Assembly (NCBI GenBank): GCA_037576195.1
Contig: CM075103.1
Span: 1,178,001-1,242,000 of the forward strand
Source: Phytoseiulus persimilis
Lineage: Eukaryota; Arthropoda; Arachnida; Mesostigmata; Phytoseiidae
Direction of reading: 5' to 3'
Length of the DNA: 64,000 nt
Shown here: positions 12,900 to 27,284 of the stretch, in pieces
How positions within the stretch are numbered: position 1 is the first letter of the stretch
Layout: each line of letters opens with the position of its first letter
Notes under the pieces: generated by a model
The model's input: only the letters and a program-made list of their open reading frames with translations
What the model was told of the DNA's origin: nothing
Database searches by the model: none
Made by a program: the position numbers and the translations under genes

Positions 12900-15800
12900 C
12901 CTATCCGATATTCCCGATCCCCGACCGGAGCAAACGAATTGAAAACCTTGTCAGGAGCCATGGTTAGAATCCGTGGAACGGATTGTGGGCGAGGAGGTTC
13001 CATGACGCTCCGGGGCGTTTGAGGCCCTGGTTTTCCCCGCGTGAGGTTTCTCATTTGAGGAGATCGGATCCTGAGCTGATTGAGCTGAGCTCTGGTGGTT
13101 TTTGAAATCCTCGAACGACAACGCACAGAAGGCGAACCGAGCTCAATCCAATATGAGATAGGTAGCTACGCGTGCGGTCGGAGCAGGAGGAAACTCAAAT
13201 AGCACCAGCTCGTCCGCGTGATGTTCGGAAGGCCCTCGGAGTCCAATTGAGAGTCGAGGTCGTGTTCAAGGCCGAGCCGGCCATGAAATATCTTTCTGGG
13301 CGTGGCGGTTTCACTTAGTCTTCCCACGTCGTGCGGAATCACTGCAAATAATGGAGTCGTTGCGATGAGAATGCCCAACGAACAGTATATCGCGCCAAGA
13401 ATCAACATATTGGATTCGTTGCCGGAGGGACAGTACTGACACCTCCTCCGCACTGCATTCTGAGGATTAGGCGGCTCGAGACCTGATGAGAGCGGCGGTG
13501 CGAGATGTTCTTTGTGAATAGAACACAGGTGGAGCTGAGTGTAAACGATGATGAACTCGAGCCTGTTTCTATTCCAATGGCGTCTCTGAAAACGCCCTCC
13601 TGTTCCACCGCAGGAGTGGAGGACTTGAGCGCTTCGAGGAAAATACAGCGAACCCAGCGACAGGAATGACACAGAACAAACCGGATGAAATCCGCAGTCA
13701 AAAATCACCTTGGCCTTGCAACTTTGCTCTACAGCCGCCGTTGCTCAAAGACGAGGCTTCGGCTGCGAGCGAAAATAACTTTCTGTTGTGTGGTCCCTTC
13801 TGTGACTCATGGAATGCCCCCCTGCCGCGGAGCTGAGGAATTCCGTTACTTTCTAAAGAGACACATGTCTGGGATGCAAAGTCTATTCCCGATCGAGGAG
13901 AGCCGCCACGAAGCCTGATATTCGAGAGAAAAATATCTCCAGGGCGCGAAGACCGTTTCCTGTCGAGCCTCCATAAGTTCGAAACCACATTCACGTTTTG
14001 GTGAAAACATCCGATCCAACAATATGGAATATGCGGACGACCTTCTGTCTACGAAATCTGAAGATTCACGCAGCTGTCAAATCGTTGCCAGGGGTTCCGA
14101 CGTAAGGACAGCTGCGGAGATGACCCTGCGCTCGTAAGGCTTTCGGAGAGGATTTCCCCCCGCAGATTGGTCTCCACGGCGCAACCCGAGGACTTCACTT
14201 GAAAAGTTCCGATTCAAGGTGGAAATCTGAGAAAAGATGACGTTGTCTGTCGCCCTGAACTAAGTACCGAGATAACTAGGAGAAAGGAGCGGGAAATACT
14301 GATTGTGAACTTGAGAAAAACACGTCACTTCCTCAACGTGAACAGTTATTTTCTTTCCGGGTGTGCCGGTCGGTCGACAGCGAACGAGGAGGTGGTTGCG
14401 GCGGCGGCTGTGGTGAGCGATCCGCAAATTGCAGTCCGAGACGAGTCAAAAGGGAACCACCGATTGTCCGCCTGGCGGAAGAAAGGAATTGCCCTCGTCA
14501 AGTGACAAATTCTGAAGAACTTTCTGGTAACGATGAGTGGCTGCTCGGAAATGAAAAGGCTACGCTGCCAGAACAGCGGATCGCGGCGTATACGCTTAAC
14601 GCTTTGAGGGTAGCGGCTTTTGCAGGGCGAGCTCGCCGAGTGGGTCTTTCCACGTAGGCCCGCCTGTGTTCGTCCTATTTTTCCCCATCGACTCCGGAAC
14701 GATTCCTAGGAGACAATATGTCGTCGTCCGTTCCCTTTTTGCGCAACCAGCATTGAGCTTCTGTAGTGAGAGTCGTTCACGAGCGACGACGACGATGACA
14801 ACGGCGGTGAGACTTGATGATCCGACACTTGACATTGAACTCAGCCAGCTCACTGCGACACAGACTTCGACGTTGATTGCATCACATTCGAACATGTTCT
14901 CAAGCTGATAGCTCCGCCTCCACTTCGGCGGTGATCAATAGAGAATGTGATACCGGCTCAAGAACCGAGAATACGCTCGACGTCCCGAGCCTCCGTCTTG
15001 GACGGCGAATCCATGCGCTCCGAAGCAGCGGGAATCAGAGCTCACTCGGTCCGTTCCTCTCCAGAATCCTCGTCTTTCACAGCCTCCGGAATGAACGCTG
15101 TTTGTGGATGGGTTCCCTTCTCGTATGTCGCCGCGGATGCCTCTACTCCATTGCTCTGGTTTGACCGAAATCCCTGACTGAGATGTCGATTATTGGCCGT
15201 CGCCGTCGGAGCCTCGGGGCCGATGGTGCTTCGGATGATTTCATGACGGTACTGTCGGTGTTTACGCGTTCATCCTCCGCTGATTGTTTACATCGAGGTG
15301 AACGATGAGCCGAGATCGGGAAAGCTCTTCCTCGAGGCTCTGTTGTTGTTATTTCCTCGAACGCGAGCGAGGACTCGGAATGGACGATATAAACAGCCGA
15401 GGCCGCAGGTCCTTCTCGTCAGCATCACCTCGACCAGTTCAATAGCAGCAAGCCGACCGTGTCAACCGTGTCAGCGAACTGAGGTTTGGAAGATGTCGCG
15501 AATATCAGCTCGACGATTCGAGTATTCTTCGATCGATAATCAATCCAGAAACCACCAGCCCCCCCGCCGGGATTGGATCCAACTGAAGAGGCCCCTTCCA
15601 CGAGATGGCAAGGAGCCGATGGCAGCAAATGAAGATTAAAAGAGGGAAGATGAACGGGGAATTGAGGGGGGAAGAATTCCAGCAAGGTAATCGCTCGAAC
15701 AAACTAGACGCCGGGGGGAGGAGAAGTGTTTGTGAAGATATTCGTTGATCGCGAGTTCGTCGTCACTCGCTGAGCCGAGTTACACAAGAGTTTTTTGTTT

Positions 15801-18800
15801 CAGCGCTTCGGCTGTTGACGCAGAAGGCGACCTGAGGAAATGCAACGTAAAAATAGCCTCGATGCTAAGAATGGGATTATTATACAGCTGCGGTCGCTGG
15901 CTTGCTTGCCTCCTGTCTTCAGCCGTTGCACTTGTCCGGCGGCCGCTGTTGAGAAAATATTGAAAATGGAAATCTTACTCTTTTTTTCATCGGCTCCGCA
16001 AGATGGACAGCGCAGGGGAAGTACAAAAAGTAAGCGGATACTTATGCTGAAGGCATCCGAAAATCAACAACGACTTGCAGCATCGCCGCATCGACTCTTC
16101 ACAGTGGCCAATTCAATCACTCGTTGTTTAGTGTTGAAGCTGGGAATCGCATCGCTGGTTCCGTTCGTTCAGAACGAATGATATTTCCTTTCCTCGGCGA
16201 CGGTGGTTCTGATTTTTGTCTCGCCGGAAGATAGTCGGCTTGGAACAACTCTGTTAGTTTCTCCCTGTACAGAGCGCGGTCGTCGGGAAGAGAGAGGATC
16301 AAAAGAACTTGGCACAAAGGTTGGAATATGAAATGAAGCGAGCGAGTTCTTTCGTTTGATAACAATAGAGGACCGCGCTGGAGTTCACGCGTGGGAAAAC
16401 TCCGTCTAGCACGCCTCCAGCTCAAGCATTCTGCCGACTCCATCAGAGAACTGCGCTCTGAGAGCATCGAGTTCGTGAGGTAGGCATTCCATTAATTTTT
16501 TATCAATGTTCTCTTTGCGCGAGCGTCATGTCTTCCCTGAAACAGAGAAACCGGACGCTTGGGGGGAACTCCGGCGGATTCTCGGGAACAGAGAAGAGCC
16601 GGGGGGAAGCAATATGGCCCAGGATTGAATTTCGGACGTGATCCCATGGCTTTCCCTGGAATTGCTGGAGGCTGAAAAGTGAGTTCCACTCAAGTTCTTC
16701 CCAAGTAAAGAAGTTTTCAACCGCCAGGGACCTTCCGCTTAAGCATTTGCGTCATCCGCCCTTCCCTGAATAGAGCTTCAAGTCCGCCACTCCCTTTGTT
16801 CGCGCTGAGATCATGCATGGCTCCGAGGCTCGTTTTCCAAAATAACATACCGCATCTGCATCGAAGGTCGTCGCATGCCGAAATTCCAAAGGGCGTCTCG
16901 TGGGTCACTCGGTCACGTCCAATTCCAATTTTGAACGAAGGTCGCTATTTCGAGCCCACCGTCATGCAACGGTTCGGCTGTACATCGATTCGAGTTTTTC
17001 CCCGTCATCTTTTTGGTGGAGTCAGACTCTACCAGTTCACCGAGTCATCAGACAGAGTGTCTTCTACTGATCGCCCCCGACCATTACGCGGTTGGGGGTC
17101 GCGACAAGTGGCTTGATGATCATCCCGAATGGCATATAGAGTGTCCGAACATATTCACGGCAGCACATCTCTCACGATAAGCTCCGCTAGGGCTGTTGGC
17201 ACAACCTCAAATTTGTCCGACAGAGACCTACCTCAATGTTGCTGACTTTATCTCGTTTCGAAATTGCTGCTGTTGGACGAGCAGCCGACGAACAACCCTC
17301 GGCAGCGAGCTCCACTCGGAACAGTGCTCCAATACTATCCTGGCAACATGGAGAGACTTCTTGCAATGTTACATTGGTTTTGGGTGATGTATTTGTTGTC
17401 GCGTTCCCGACGTTGCCAATCGTTTCAAAGAGGCAGACTGCCGCCGGACGACGCTCGATGAAACGCTCGAATCTCGGTGGGCTTCCCTGAAGCTCGTGCT
17501 AAAGCTGTCAGCTGGTCAGGCGAGTTTTACGAGAGGTGGCTCTCAGCTTCACCATCACCGCTGTCTGGGCTGTTTCGCCTGAAGAGCTCATGTATTGTTG
17601 ACGTTGTAAAAAAGACGCGCCCCATGTACGACTGGCCCCGTAGTACAGATAACCCTTGTGTATTATACCGACAGGGATGAACTGGCATCGCATCCCGTCG
17701 AAGCGAAGGCTGTAATGATCATGGAGACAAACATCAAGAAATGGGTTTATTGAGCACGCACGCTTCGTTGAGCATAGGGTCGACTCCGCGTTTTCACTTT
17801 TCTTTGCTCAGTGTCTGTCTATCTGCCTGCTGTTTGATGTTATGTTCAGTGGTAATGGAGGAAAAAAATGCAGACAATAGCAGGATTGTGCTGCCCATAT
17901 AACCGAGTGTCGCGGCACTAGTTCTAGTTGCTGCTCCAATCGCCGTGTCTCATGATGAAGATCTCGCGCCCCGTATTCAGTGTTATCGCAGACCGGAGCA
18001 AGGTTGCTGGAAGGAGCTGAGAAGAACAAAGCTAACGACCAGAAGAAAGAACTTCACTCCAGCACATTTCGGACAGTTGATCAGCTGTAAGCAGGTCGGC
18101 CGGCCGGCTGCCCGCTCGGTCGTCTGGGCCGGTGGAAGAACGGACGGATAACTCTCAATGGTCCCTTGCGTTTCGGTGTGCTCGCAGCCTTCACTGTTCA
18201 CATCGTTTGGCAGTCTGCTTACGTGGTTGGCCAGCTGGTCGGCAATTCGTTCGGCTACGTCCATCCATTCATTCATTCATTTATTCATTGGGGGACCGCG
18301 TCGTCACCCCGCGCTGCGAGGTCAAGGTTGCGGCGCCTGTTGGAGTGAGTCGCCGGTTGGTCGGTAGGCCGCGACCGGTGGTATCGCCGTCACCAATGAA
18401 GACAACCCGAATGAGACGGCCGATTGACTTGGTTTGTGTTCGATCTCCACGAACTTCGGACAAGAGCATTCAGAGGGTGGAAGCTTTCCTCGGGCTGACA
18501 TCGAATCGATCCGCCGCCATGGTTTATCTCGTCGGGAACAACGAGCCACAAACGAGCCAAATTCAGAGATGATGCATGCGGCAGTGGTTTCGCAATCTCC
18601 TTGTCGAACTTCCTGAAGAGATCCGAGTCCGGATGATGTCGCTCATTAAACCGATTCCGTTGTGTCGCCTCGATCGGTACAAGATAGCCTGAAAGTGGGC
18701 TCTCTCGCGAAGAGCAAACAAAATGACAATCGAGCTTAACTGACAAAGAGTCCGAGCAGCTGTCAAAGCGACTCAATCGGAGGCTGAACAGATCTTCGAG

Positions 18801-21800
18801 GACATCGTCAAGAGAAGCTAAGCGGAGATCGCCGTATCGGGCCAGATAAACGTCTCACCATAAACACGGTCATCGGAAAAGCGCTGTTTCAGTATGTTTC
18901 TTGTTCCCATGCAGCCGAGGCCAACTTCGTACTACACTTGCGTTTTCTCTATTTCTGCTGATGGGTGGTTTGATTATACGGGCAGCGCGTGCTTCTCTCT
19001 ATGTTTGTCGACCTGGCTGCGTGCGTTCGTGCAACGTGCGTCCGTAGCCCACTTAATTGGACTTGAGGGAACCTCGTGTGAAATCGCTGATGTCGAGAGT
19101 CCATGAAAGTAGAGGTCCAGGGTCTGGGTCCCTCACCCAGCGACTCGATGCTGGTTGTCGACCGTGAGAGCCGGAGGCCCACCATTAGTGAGCATCAAAG
19201 TGTTCTGGATCTTGCTTGCCTGTGCAAACGTTCATTTACCTTCGAAATTCTGCTATCTAGGCACTGTCTGAGTATTTTGTTTCCACACAATAGCTTAAAC
19301 TTCTCGCGAATCAATTTATGACAAGCTCTCTGTCACGAGATTTGTGACTCGTTACGCTGTCTCCCTGTCTGAGACACTCGTGTAACTCTAGCGAAGCTGG
19401 ATGATTCCTGTAGTGCAGTCTCGGCGCAAATTTGTGGCAACAACCGTCTCGAAGGGTTGGCGATTGCTGTCACTTTACTCCTTATCTGTAGCTCCTAGTA
19501 TTCTGTTCTGATCCGTCGAGCGACGATCCCACATTACGGAACGAGCCATCGAGAGCCCTTCAACAGACATCGTTCGAAAGCGAGCGTCACATTTCATGAC
19601 AAGCTCTTCTACGCTGCCCTATCCGAGAACCCGAGTCGAGCTCGACTCGATTCTGACCTCGACCGAGATTCGAAACCCCTCTAGGTCGCTGGCTCTGGCG
19701 TGTGCCGTGGGCTTGGTGCACAGGTGCGAGCTGGAAATCGCAAGCGAGTCAATTTCTCACGATGATTTGATCGATGGATCATGATGAATTCTTTAACCAC
19801 AAATTCGCCCTTGGCGTTCTGACTACTCTATCTTATCCCGCCTTGAATATCGCCTCGGGTTCGAGGGATTCATTTCAGCCCGGAATGAAGCTCGGAAACG
19901 AGCTCTTGTCGTGGTTTCCAGCCTAAAGTCAGACTCTCCGTCGACGACAAGCAGTGGCGAACAGCTCTTCCGAGATGACCAGCTGGAAATTCCCGCTAGT
20001 TTTTCTACGAGAATTTTGCATTCACACTTTGCGATTTCTGGTTCGCCTCCTTCTGCGTCATGTTGAACGGTGATACGAGCGACCTTATTTGGAGAGGATG
20101 CGGAAACAGCTTCTACTCATTGATAAGTATGCTATAGGTTCAGACGATGCCTTCTCCTTTTAGGAGGACCCCTGCAATTTGAGCTCTGGAGATTCTGATA
20201 CCAGCTAGAAGAGGTCTCCGCGCTCCGAACATCGTTTCCGCTCGGGGGCTGTGTGCGCTGCCGATAGAGCTGGACAGAGAGTAGTCGACCGAGTTCGAAC
20301 ATTTTGGATTAGATCGCTTGCTAATGGTGTCGTCGACTTTCGACTGCCAAGGTCACGCTTGACTAGATAATAAAATATAGATAGAGAGAAACGTCCTTGT
20401 CACATGGGCGTGACCGGATCTAGAAATACGTGCCCCACAAAAGTTTGATATTACACTGATTAAAGTGAGCTCTCTGTGACAACGTTCGGAACGCGTCTGA
20501 AGTATTGATTACTATTCATATTCGGAAAGTCGTCGTCATGAATTTCTTCGATGGGACCCCTACGCCGAAACTAACACAGATTGAAAATATATCGTAGCTC
20601 GGCGGGGCTCGTTTGTCCTTCCCTGATCCTGGCCTGTGCCTCTGGCTCATTGGGGTAGCCAATGGATCTGACCGTGGCCTTAACACGATTATCATTTGCT
20701 GGTTCTGGGCTTCACTCTGGGATGGGAATATTTCGAACGGATGATGGATGCATGTTCATTGACCACTTCTAGTTTCATGCTCGAGTATCCTTGTGGCGGT
20801 AGACAATTGGAATACCTAAAACGTTCTCATACGAATCAGCATCATCAGTAGCAGCAGAATTCCTCACCGGTCTAAGCCGGGTAGAACGCCCGGCGTCACG
20901 TTTGTTTTTGCGCCGGATCTTGTCGGTGAACATTACGTTCATCCTCTGGGACCGAGTCCATTGAGTGCAGCGGAGTGTTCGCTCTCGCTCTGAGTCAAAC
21001 GATGCGGACATGTGCATTGGACTTGGGGAAAAACAACTGGAAGAGTGGCAAATAGCTGTCGAGCTGTGAGCATTGCATCTGAGGAGCTCGTCCCTCGTTT
21101 CAGATGTATTTGTCGAAGCGGTTCAGATTTACATCTCGAACTAGATGATTCTGAATGTACGCGAGAGAGCATACGCGAGGACTCCAGCGGACGAATTCCT
21201 CTCGCGGAGTTGAGAACATGTCGATTACCTTTGGAAGTCCATTCCACGGTTCACGGTGATTTTTAGGACCCGAGCAGATTGCTGCACTTCGAATATCGAG
21301 CGAAGGCAGGCAGGTTTCGCTATGGGAAGGGCTGGAATCGGCTCAGAAGAACAGCGGTAGCACCGACCAATCGCTCATCCCAGAACAAATTTAACTTCTA
21401 CAAGGGTGCTTCCGATTAACCCGGCATGTGACAGCTCCGGAAATCCGAGATGCGGCAGCGAGGCCCAAAAGGAATCTCTCACCCTAAGAAGAATTCTGAG
21501 CGGAGCGAAAATTGCTTCTTACCAAATGTAAACTCATTTTTCGCTGTTCCGGGATCCGTCCAGGAAATCCGATCGGTCAGTCACGAAGAGATCTCATGAT
21601 TATGCATCCGCATGCTAGTTCGATTCCTCTATGCAACGAGCCACTGGATTCATGAATCTAATTCGACTGCTTCCGAAACTCGAACCGTTGACTTCTGCTC
21701 GGCGACTCGGAAGGCATTCAGCAGTTTCTGACCCGGCGCATATGGAACCTCGCGATTTGAGAGCCCCGTCTGCAGCCTTCAAGAGTTCTGCGTTGAGCTC

Positions 21801-24800
21801 ACTCATCGGGGTTACTCCCGGAGTTCGGAAAACAATATTGGAAGCGGACGACCGTGAAGTCTGTCCTCGGGTGCCGCCCTCGTGTGAGAGCATTCTGATA
21901 GTGACGGAATTAAACGTTTGGCGGACATTGGGGACAATGTCAACATGTTTTCGTGTCTTGTCTCGGAGCGGAGCGGCGCAACGCGGATGAGCGTGGGCCG
22001 CTGCGGAGATGTTAACAGTTCTGCGAACCTGCCGAGCTGGTTTTGAAAGAGTTCAGCTCACAAGTGACAGCCTGGCTTATATATCGATGTCTGACTACTC
22101 CCGCGTAGCTGTCCCTTGAACACGTGTGTTTGCATAAAGCCTGTTTCTTAACGATCCGAGTTCTCCGAGTTCACCGATCCTCACATCGGAACAGGAGGCT
22201 CGTCTCTCCACGGCGGGGGCGGGGGGTTTCGGATCGGCCTCGCCTAACAAGCTTCTTGGTTTCATTTTCCTCGAAAAGCGGTTACCATACTTCATGCGAA
22301 TAGTCCCACGCACGTGATCCGAGAATAAGTTCCCTCGGAAACCCGAAACCCGATGCGGAAACCCTGAGGGAAACAACAACGACACTTTCAACATAGGAGC
22401 GACAATCGAAGTGATCTGCGGGGCGGAAGCATATGTCTCTGCAGTCAGAGAGATGATGTTGCTCATATTGAAAATCGACGAATATCTCATGCAGTTCGAA
22501 TACAACTTATCCTCTCTGAACGAATCGCATCATGTTCGTTGGGAGAGCGCCTCAGACCCCTCCTCCTCGGCATGCTATCTGGCTTTGAAATGAAGGCCGT
22601 TTCCTACGAAACGCGAATATGCGAAGCTGCTCGGCCCGGAAAAAAAGCAGGGCAAGCACCCAAATTCCAGGACGAAGAGCTCGCTCGAGCCCCTCGAACG
22701 TGAACTTGAGGATCATCCGAGGAGGCGGCACTTGAGTTTCGAGAGTACCGTAACCTGGAAATGTCGATGAGCCGGTGCTGAGTCGGAGAACGTTCACCTT
22801 CATGTCGAGAGATGCAATTGAAACGCTGCGGCGAACCCGCGTCGGCAGCCAAAGCGGTTCATTGAGATCCTTACATCCAGAGTGAATGCAACAAAGAGTG
22901 ATCGAGATTATGGGCCATGCTGAATAACACGAAACCGGAGCTCCCTACGGAGACGCAGGTGGGAGGACAATTGTCTCGTTGTTCGATAGCCCTCATCGGC
23001 CGAGACATAGTATCGGAAAAGACATCATGAGGAAGCCGGCAGATCACCAACCATGGCCACCGCTCAAGATACTTCTGCGACCAGTGTGACTCCTGATATG
23101 TGAATTTGATTCGAGAACACGCTCCGAAGTGACGCCGGGTATACGATAAGATCAGGCTCAGCAGATGAAGGTCCACGTTTCCCTTCATCCCACTCCCATC
23201 ACTAATTATCGGAATCATCGCTCCGAAAGCTCAGCGGTTGAACCTTTGCGCTGCCCTTGAAAATCTCTCCTATTGTATTCTTCGCAAGATTATTCTCTTG
23301 AGTCCTGTTCCTGGAAGGCTTCTACGGAGGACAAAGACATATGAACCGTTCGCTGCGGTCACTGGGGAACTACAGAGAATGACTTCGTTACCGGGCGATT
23401 CTTTCTCTGAGTCGTGAACTCGTTGAGACGATGACTCAAATACGATACTTTTCAAACCCCCCTCCTAACGGCTATCAACCTCGCACAGCATCTGTTGAGG
23501 CTGGTGACTTCAATTACTGTGAGTGCGATTGGCAGTTATATGATTGGATATCATCGGTGACTGTTTCGAATCTCAAAGGAGCGTTTTCGCGGGAAGCCCA
23601 CCGAGCGTTTCTACTCTCTGAGCCGCCCGTTCCCTCTGAAGGCTCTGCCCAATTAAGTCGCCTGACGGGCTTGCAATGAGCCGGAACTTGCCCGAAATCT
23701 TGGCGGAGCTTACTTCTGTCGAATGGAATCGAGGAATCCGGCAACTTCTGCCCATAGCAATTTCGTGAACACCCAGAGCATCCAGGCCGTTTGGACCCAC
23801 TCACACAGAAATAACCTGAAGTCTCGCTTGAGACGTGAACGCTCGCTGCCCGTGGGCTACTTGCAGAGGAACCTTTTCACTCATTGCGTTTGAGGTGGAA
23901 ATACCCCTCTCCCACCTCGAGAGATTCCAGAGTGCCGATTTCTCCCACATTTCTGAGATACGACGTCTCACGTTAAGAGCAGGGCTCTAATGGGACGAGC
24001 TTAACGGGACTTCAATTCGTCCGTCGGTCGAGAATAGAAATCGTCGCCTACAGCTGTTCCGTTTGGGTAGTTGCCTCCGGGTGGCAAAGTTCGGGAATGT
24101 ATTGCGGGCGAGCTTCTATTTGGGTCACAGCCAAGAGAGACCTTAGGAGCAAGGACGCTCTGATCGGCTCGACAACGGGAAGAAGAAAGAGCCGACAGTC
24201 GTCTCGAGTCTCAAGTCACGATCGTCACGAGATTGTGCTAAACTTGATTGCTGGAACTATCTTCACAGGTTCGCCTTGTTGACACCGTCCGCCGAGGCTT
24301 ACGTGGGCGCTGGCGGAAATGATGTCAATATCCATGAGTGCACACGAACCACGATCAAACCCGCGTCGAGGTCGCGTTTTTGACGTCGCTAGCACCTTCG
24401 TTGCTAACCTTCGCTAGCACCCCAGAACTTCACCTACCCTCCTTGAAGCCGGTGACTTGTTGAAGCCCTGATGGAGCCCTGACAACGATTGTCCCGGGAG
24501 GGGTGCAGGGTGCTGTGCCTCGGGCACATACGGCTGCTAAGTGCAATCGTTCAGCCGTCGGTAGTCCAGCGTTGAGGAAATTGATGAATAGGTCCGACTC
24601 GATCTTATGTGATCAATCGAATCAGATGAAATTCCCCGTGAGGACTAGCCTGAGGTGCTGAACGTTTTGATGACATCTGTGAACGCGAATTCCGTGGTCG
24701 CTAGAGGTCTCGTCCTGTCTCCCTGTTACTTAAGTTAATGAATCCCTGTCCAATATGACATCAGCGGAGATTGAACAGGCAGCTGTTCTCAATTTGGGAG

Positions 24801-25800
24801 TTTCAGCGGGAGTTTTGCGAATTTGTTTCTAGCGATCACGTCACAGTACTTGTCAACAATCGACCCGATTATAATAACTATTGTTCCCATCAAACTTCAA
24901 CGACAAACTTATGCGGTATGATCTGGAGGGGAGCTTCACTTGCTGTTTGGGAAATTGCGGAAATTTCATTAGTGCGCTTGTGAGAGGGTTCGGAGTTCGC
25001 CCACGAGCAAGTCATGAGAGCGTTCATCCACGGAAAATATCGCACAAGCGAAAACGAATATTACTGGCTCACTCGAACAACTTCGGAAAGTAATAACTAT
25101 TTACGACAACGAACAAAGTGACTTCGAGAAGCTCCACCCAGCTCCCCTTAGGTCGTCGTGCTTGTGGTATACTATCCTGACTTCTGTTTCAGTTTTGGGG
25201 AGAAAGAGGGCGTGTGAGCGCAATCGACCGATCTCGGAATCACTGAACAGCAGTACTAACCTTGCCATGAATTCCTTTCGACTGCATGCCTCGTTCCTGT
25301 TGTACAAGGAAGGACACCCGAAGGTCGAGTCGGACGACAATAGTCCTTGTTCGACGGATAGCTGGCAGTGTTCTCGTTCAGAGCTCAGAACACAGAGCGA
25401 TTCAGTTCGCGTTCACCATAGATATATTCGCTCTCGTATTCTCTCCGGAATCATGCATCACCGGAGCCCTGTATCGTCGTCTTTCCCGTCGAATCAACCA
25501 TCCAGGATTGCTGAAATGATTCTGTGGAACAACGGCTGGCAGAGTACGAGAATGGGAGAATATTACGTCGTCCCAGTGGAACGGGTTTTCCGGCGGCAAT
25601 CGGCCAGAACCGGAGGCACCGGAATACCTTCAGCTTCCCGACTCCATGTTTCCTCCTTGGATCTGCTAGGAATTCCAGTCGGACACACGTACATATATGT
25701 ATACAGACGTCGGAGGAGGGTGCATGGCCGAGATACGACCCGAAATGCAAAGGCCATAAAAATGCTTCCCTTCAAGAAGCAATGAGCTTTGAAGGGGCGT
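12900..25800. other. Gene-poor stretch; no recognisable gene
   Basis: Open frames up to 180 codons exist (for example minus strand 13166-13708, with a hydrophobic segment near its C-terminal third), but none has a recognisable domain or a consistent exon chain. The stretch contains an (ATTC)n microsatellite at 18263-18289. I see no transposon ends and no tRNA. It may be intergenic, or a long intron of a gene whose exons I cannot recognise. Confidence 0.4.
18263..18289. repeat. (ATTC)n microsatellite
   Basis: About six near-perfect copies of ATTC (CATTCATTCATTCATTTATTCATT), a simple repeat. Confidence 0.8.
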
Positions 25801-25804
25801 GACC

Positions 25805-25890
25805 GCCCCCCATATGATGTGATACCTGCCCCCCCCATATGATGTGATACCTGCCCCCCCCCCCCCCCCCCCCCCCCGGATGTGATACGC
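25805..25890. repeat. 26-bp tandem repeat ending in a 24-base poly-C tract
   Basis: The unit CATATGATGTGATACCTG plus a C-run occurs at 25811 and 25837 (period 26). A third, truncated copy (GGATGTGATACGCAG) follows a 24-base uninterrupted C run at 25854-25877. The C runs are 6, 8 and 24 bases long, so they grow along the array. The minus strand is therefore a long G tract that could form a G-quadruplex. Such tracts are unstable by slippage, so the exact length may be a sequencing or assembly estimate. Confidence 0.9.
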
Positions 25891-25899
25891 AGAGAGGGA

Positions 25900-26990
25900 G
25901 AGTCGAAGAACTTTTGCTGTCAGGAAACGCACTCGATCGCATGCTTGATGTTCAAAAAGCGGAAGGAGGACCGAGTATCGACCCATGCTCGTGTGCGTTC
26001 GATGCCACACCAAGCTAACGACGCCATGTGCCTCTTTCCTCATTCCCGCCCCACTCTAGTTTAGCATTCCATGGTCATTTCGATACCATAAGAATTCTCG
26101 GGGACTTCCGAGGACTGGATAAACTCGGTTCGGTTTGTCTTCTGTAAAATATCCGGTCGCATCATCAAGGTACATTGCGTCTGCAGGTATGATGCTGGCT
26201 GCAGAAGACACCGAATGAATCTGAATGAGGCTTGCGTGATTGATTTCTCTTTTGTTGGAAATCACAGAATATTCAACGCAAATTAGCACAATTTACATTT
26301 GCCGTCATAAATACCGACGGAAAGCATCGATTAAATCGATGGATGCCGGCGGCATATCTGATTCATTCAGATTGAAGTCGTCTTCCGTTCATGTTATGCA
26401 ATCCGAGCTGTCACAGAGCCCCTCTCGCATCCTTTCCCATTCCGCCTCCAGGGCAGCGAACTCTCAAGCACATTCTCATACGAGCGGAAAGCATACACTG
26501 TCATTCTGAGCTCTGAACTTATCGAACGAGGGTCTGCTCCGGAAAATGAGGAAGAGAACGGTTATCATCGATTAATTGGGAGACGATAAAGAGGGTAACT
26601 TCGCTTCATTCTGAGGTACCGCAGTGGATCTGATTCTTCACGAACGAGAATGATTTGGAGAGCACAGTTTTTGAAAGCGAGCTGAAGTTTCTTCGAATGA
26701 TGACTCGGCCCAAGCAGCTCCACCCAGGAACTATAAGTTAGTCCGACTGCATAATTGCTGGGGCATGTCTCGCTCAACCAAGCCTCAAGAACGTTGTGTT
26801 AAATCAGCTCGGGGAATTCAAATACTATTCGTAAAATGCTGAAATTCCTCTTCGCAGGTTCCGAATTTTTTGTTCACACAATGGGACATTGTTATGCTCT
26901 CTAGTTTTTCGAATCGTAAAGAGTTGGAAGTATTATCTCGCTCGTGACCCGTCGCATCTGCACATCGATGATGATAGCTTCTCGGCGACA
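25900..26990. other. No supported gene
   Basis: Only short overlapping frames are present, with no convincing splice chain, repeat or RNA gene. Confidence 0.4.
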
Positions 26991-26993
26991 CGC

Positions 26994-27284
26994 TTACTCC
27001 ACGTATTCAATAAGTCTCATGCTTATGTTGTTGTAAGCGCACTTGAGAGCCTCGTACTCACTGGAATGAGTTTTTCTCGAGTCTTTCGATCGGGCCTTCA
27101 TTTCAAAGAGGACGCGTTCCACCGCAGCCAGGTCCTGTTCTATTTCCTCTTCACATAGCTTGATGAACCTCCCGTACGCCTGGCTGTCCAGGGAGAACTG
27201 AGTGTACATGAGAGTTTCGATCTTCTGAAGGTTCCTTTCGATGCGTTCGATATCTTTGTGTGCGATCTTTATCATGTCCGGCAT
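26994..27284 (-). CDS. Hypothetical small helical protein, 96 aa
   Basis: The frame starts at the ATG at 27284 (MPDMIKIAHKD) and ends at 26994. The predicted protein is strongly helical, with charged heptad-like stretches (DIERIERNLQKIETL near residues 11-25; a Glu/Leu-rich segment near 45-67), no Pro, one Gly, few Cys and no membrane segment, as in small coiled-coil subunits of complexes. The frame stays open upstream to a further ATG at about 27372, so the true start, or a 3' splice site, may lie upstream. I do not recognise the family. The composition differs clearly from neighbouring random frames, which is why I list it as a probable single-exon gene or terminal exon. Confidence 0.45.
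   Translation of the reverse strand: MPDMIKIAHKDIERIERNLQKIETLMYTQFSLDSQAYGRFIKLCEEEIEQDLAAVERVLFEMKARSKDSRKTHSSEYEALKCAYNNISMRLIEYVE

Noticed and set aside
13166..13708. 180-codon minus-strand frame with a hydrophobic segment (NMLILGAIYCSLGILIATTPLF)
   Set aside because: I compared it with organic-anion transporter helices; only a T-P-L-F match and no signature cysteines or flanking motifs. No splice chain.
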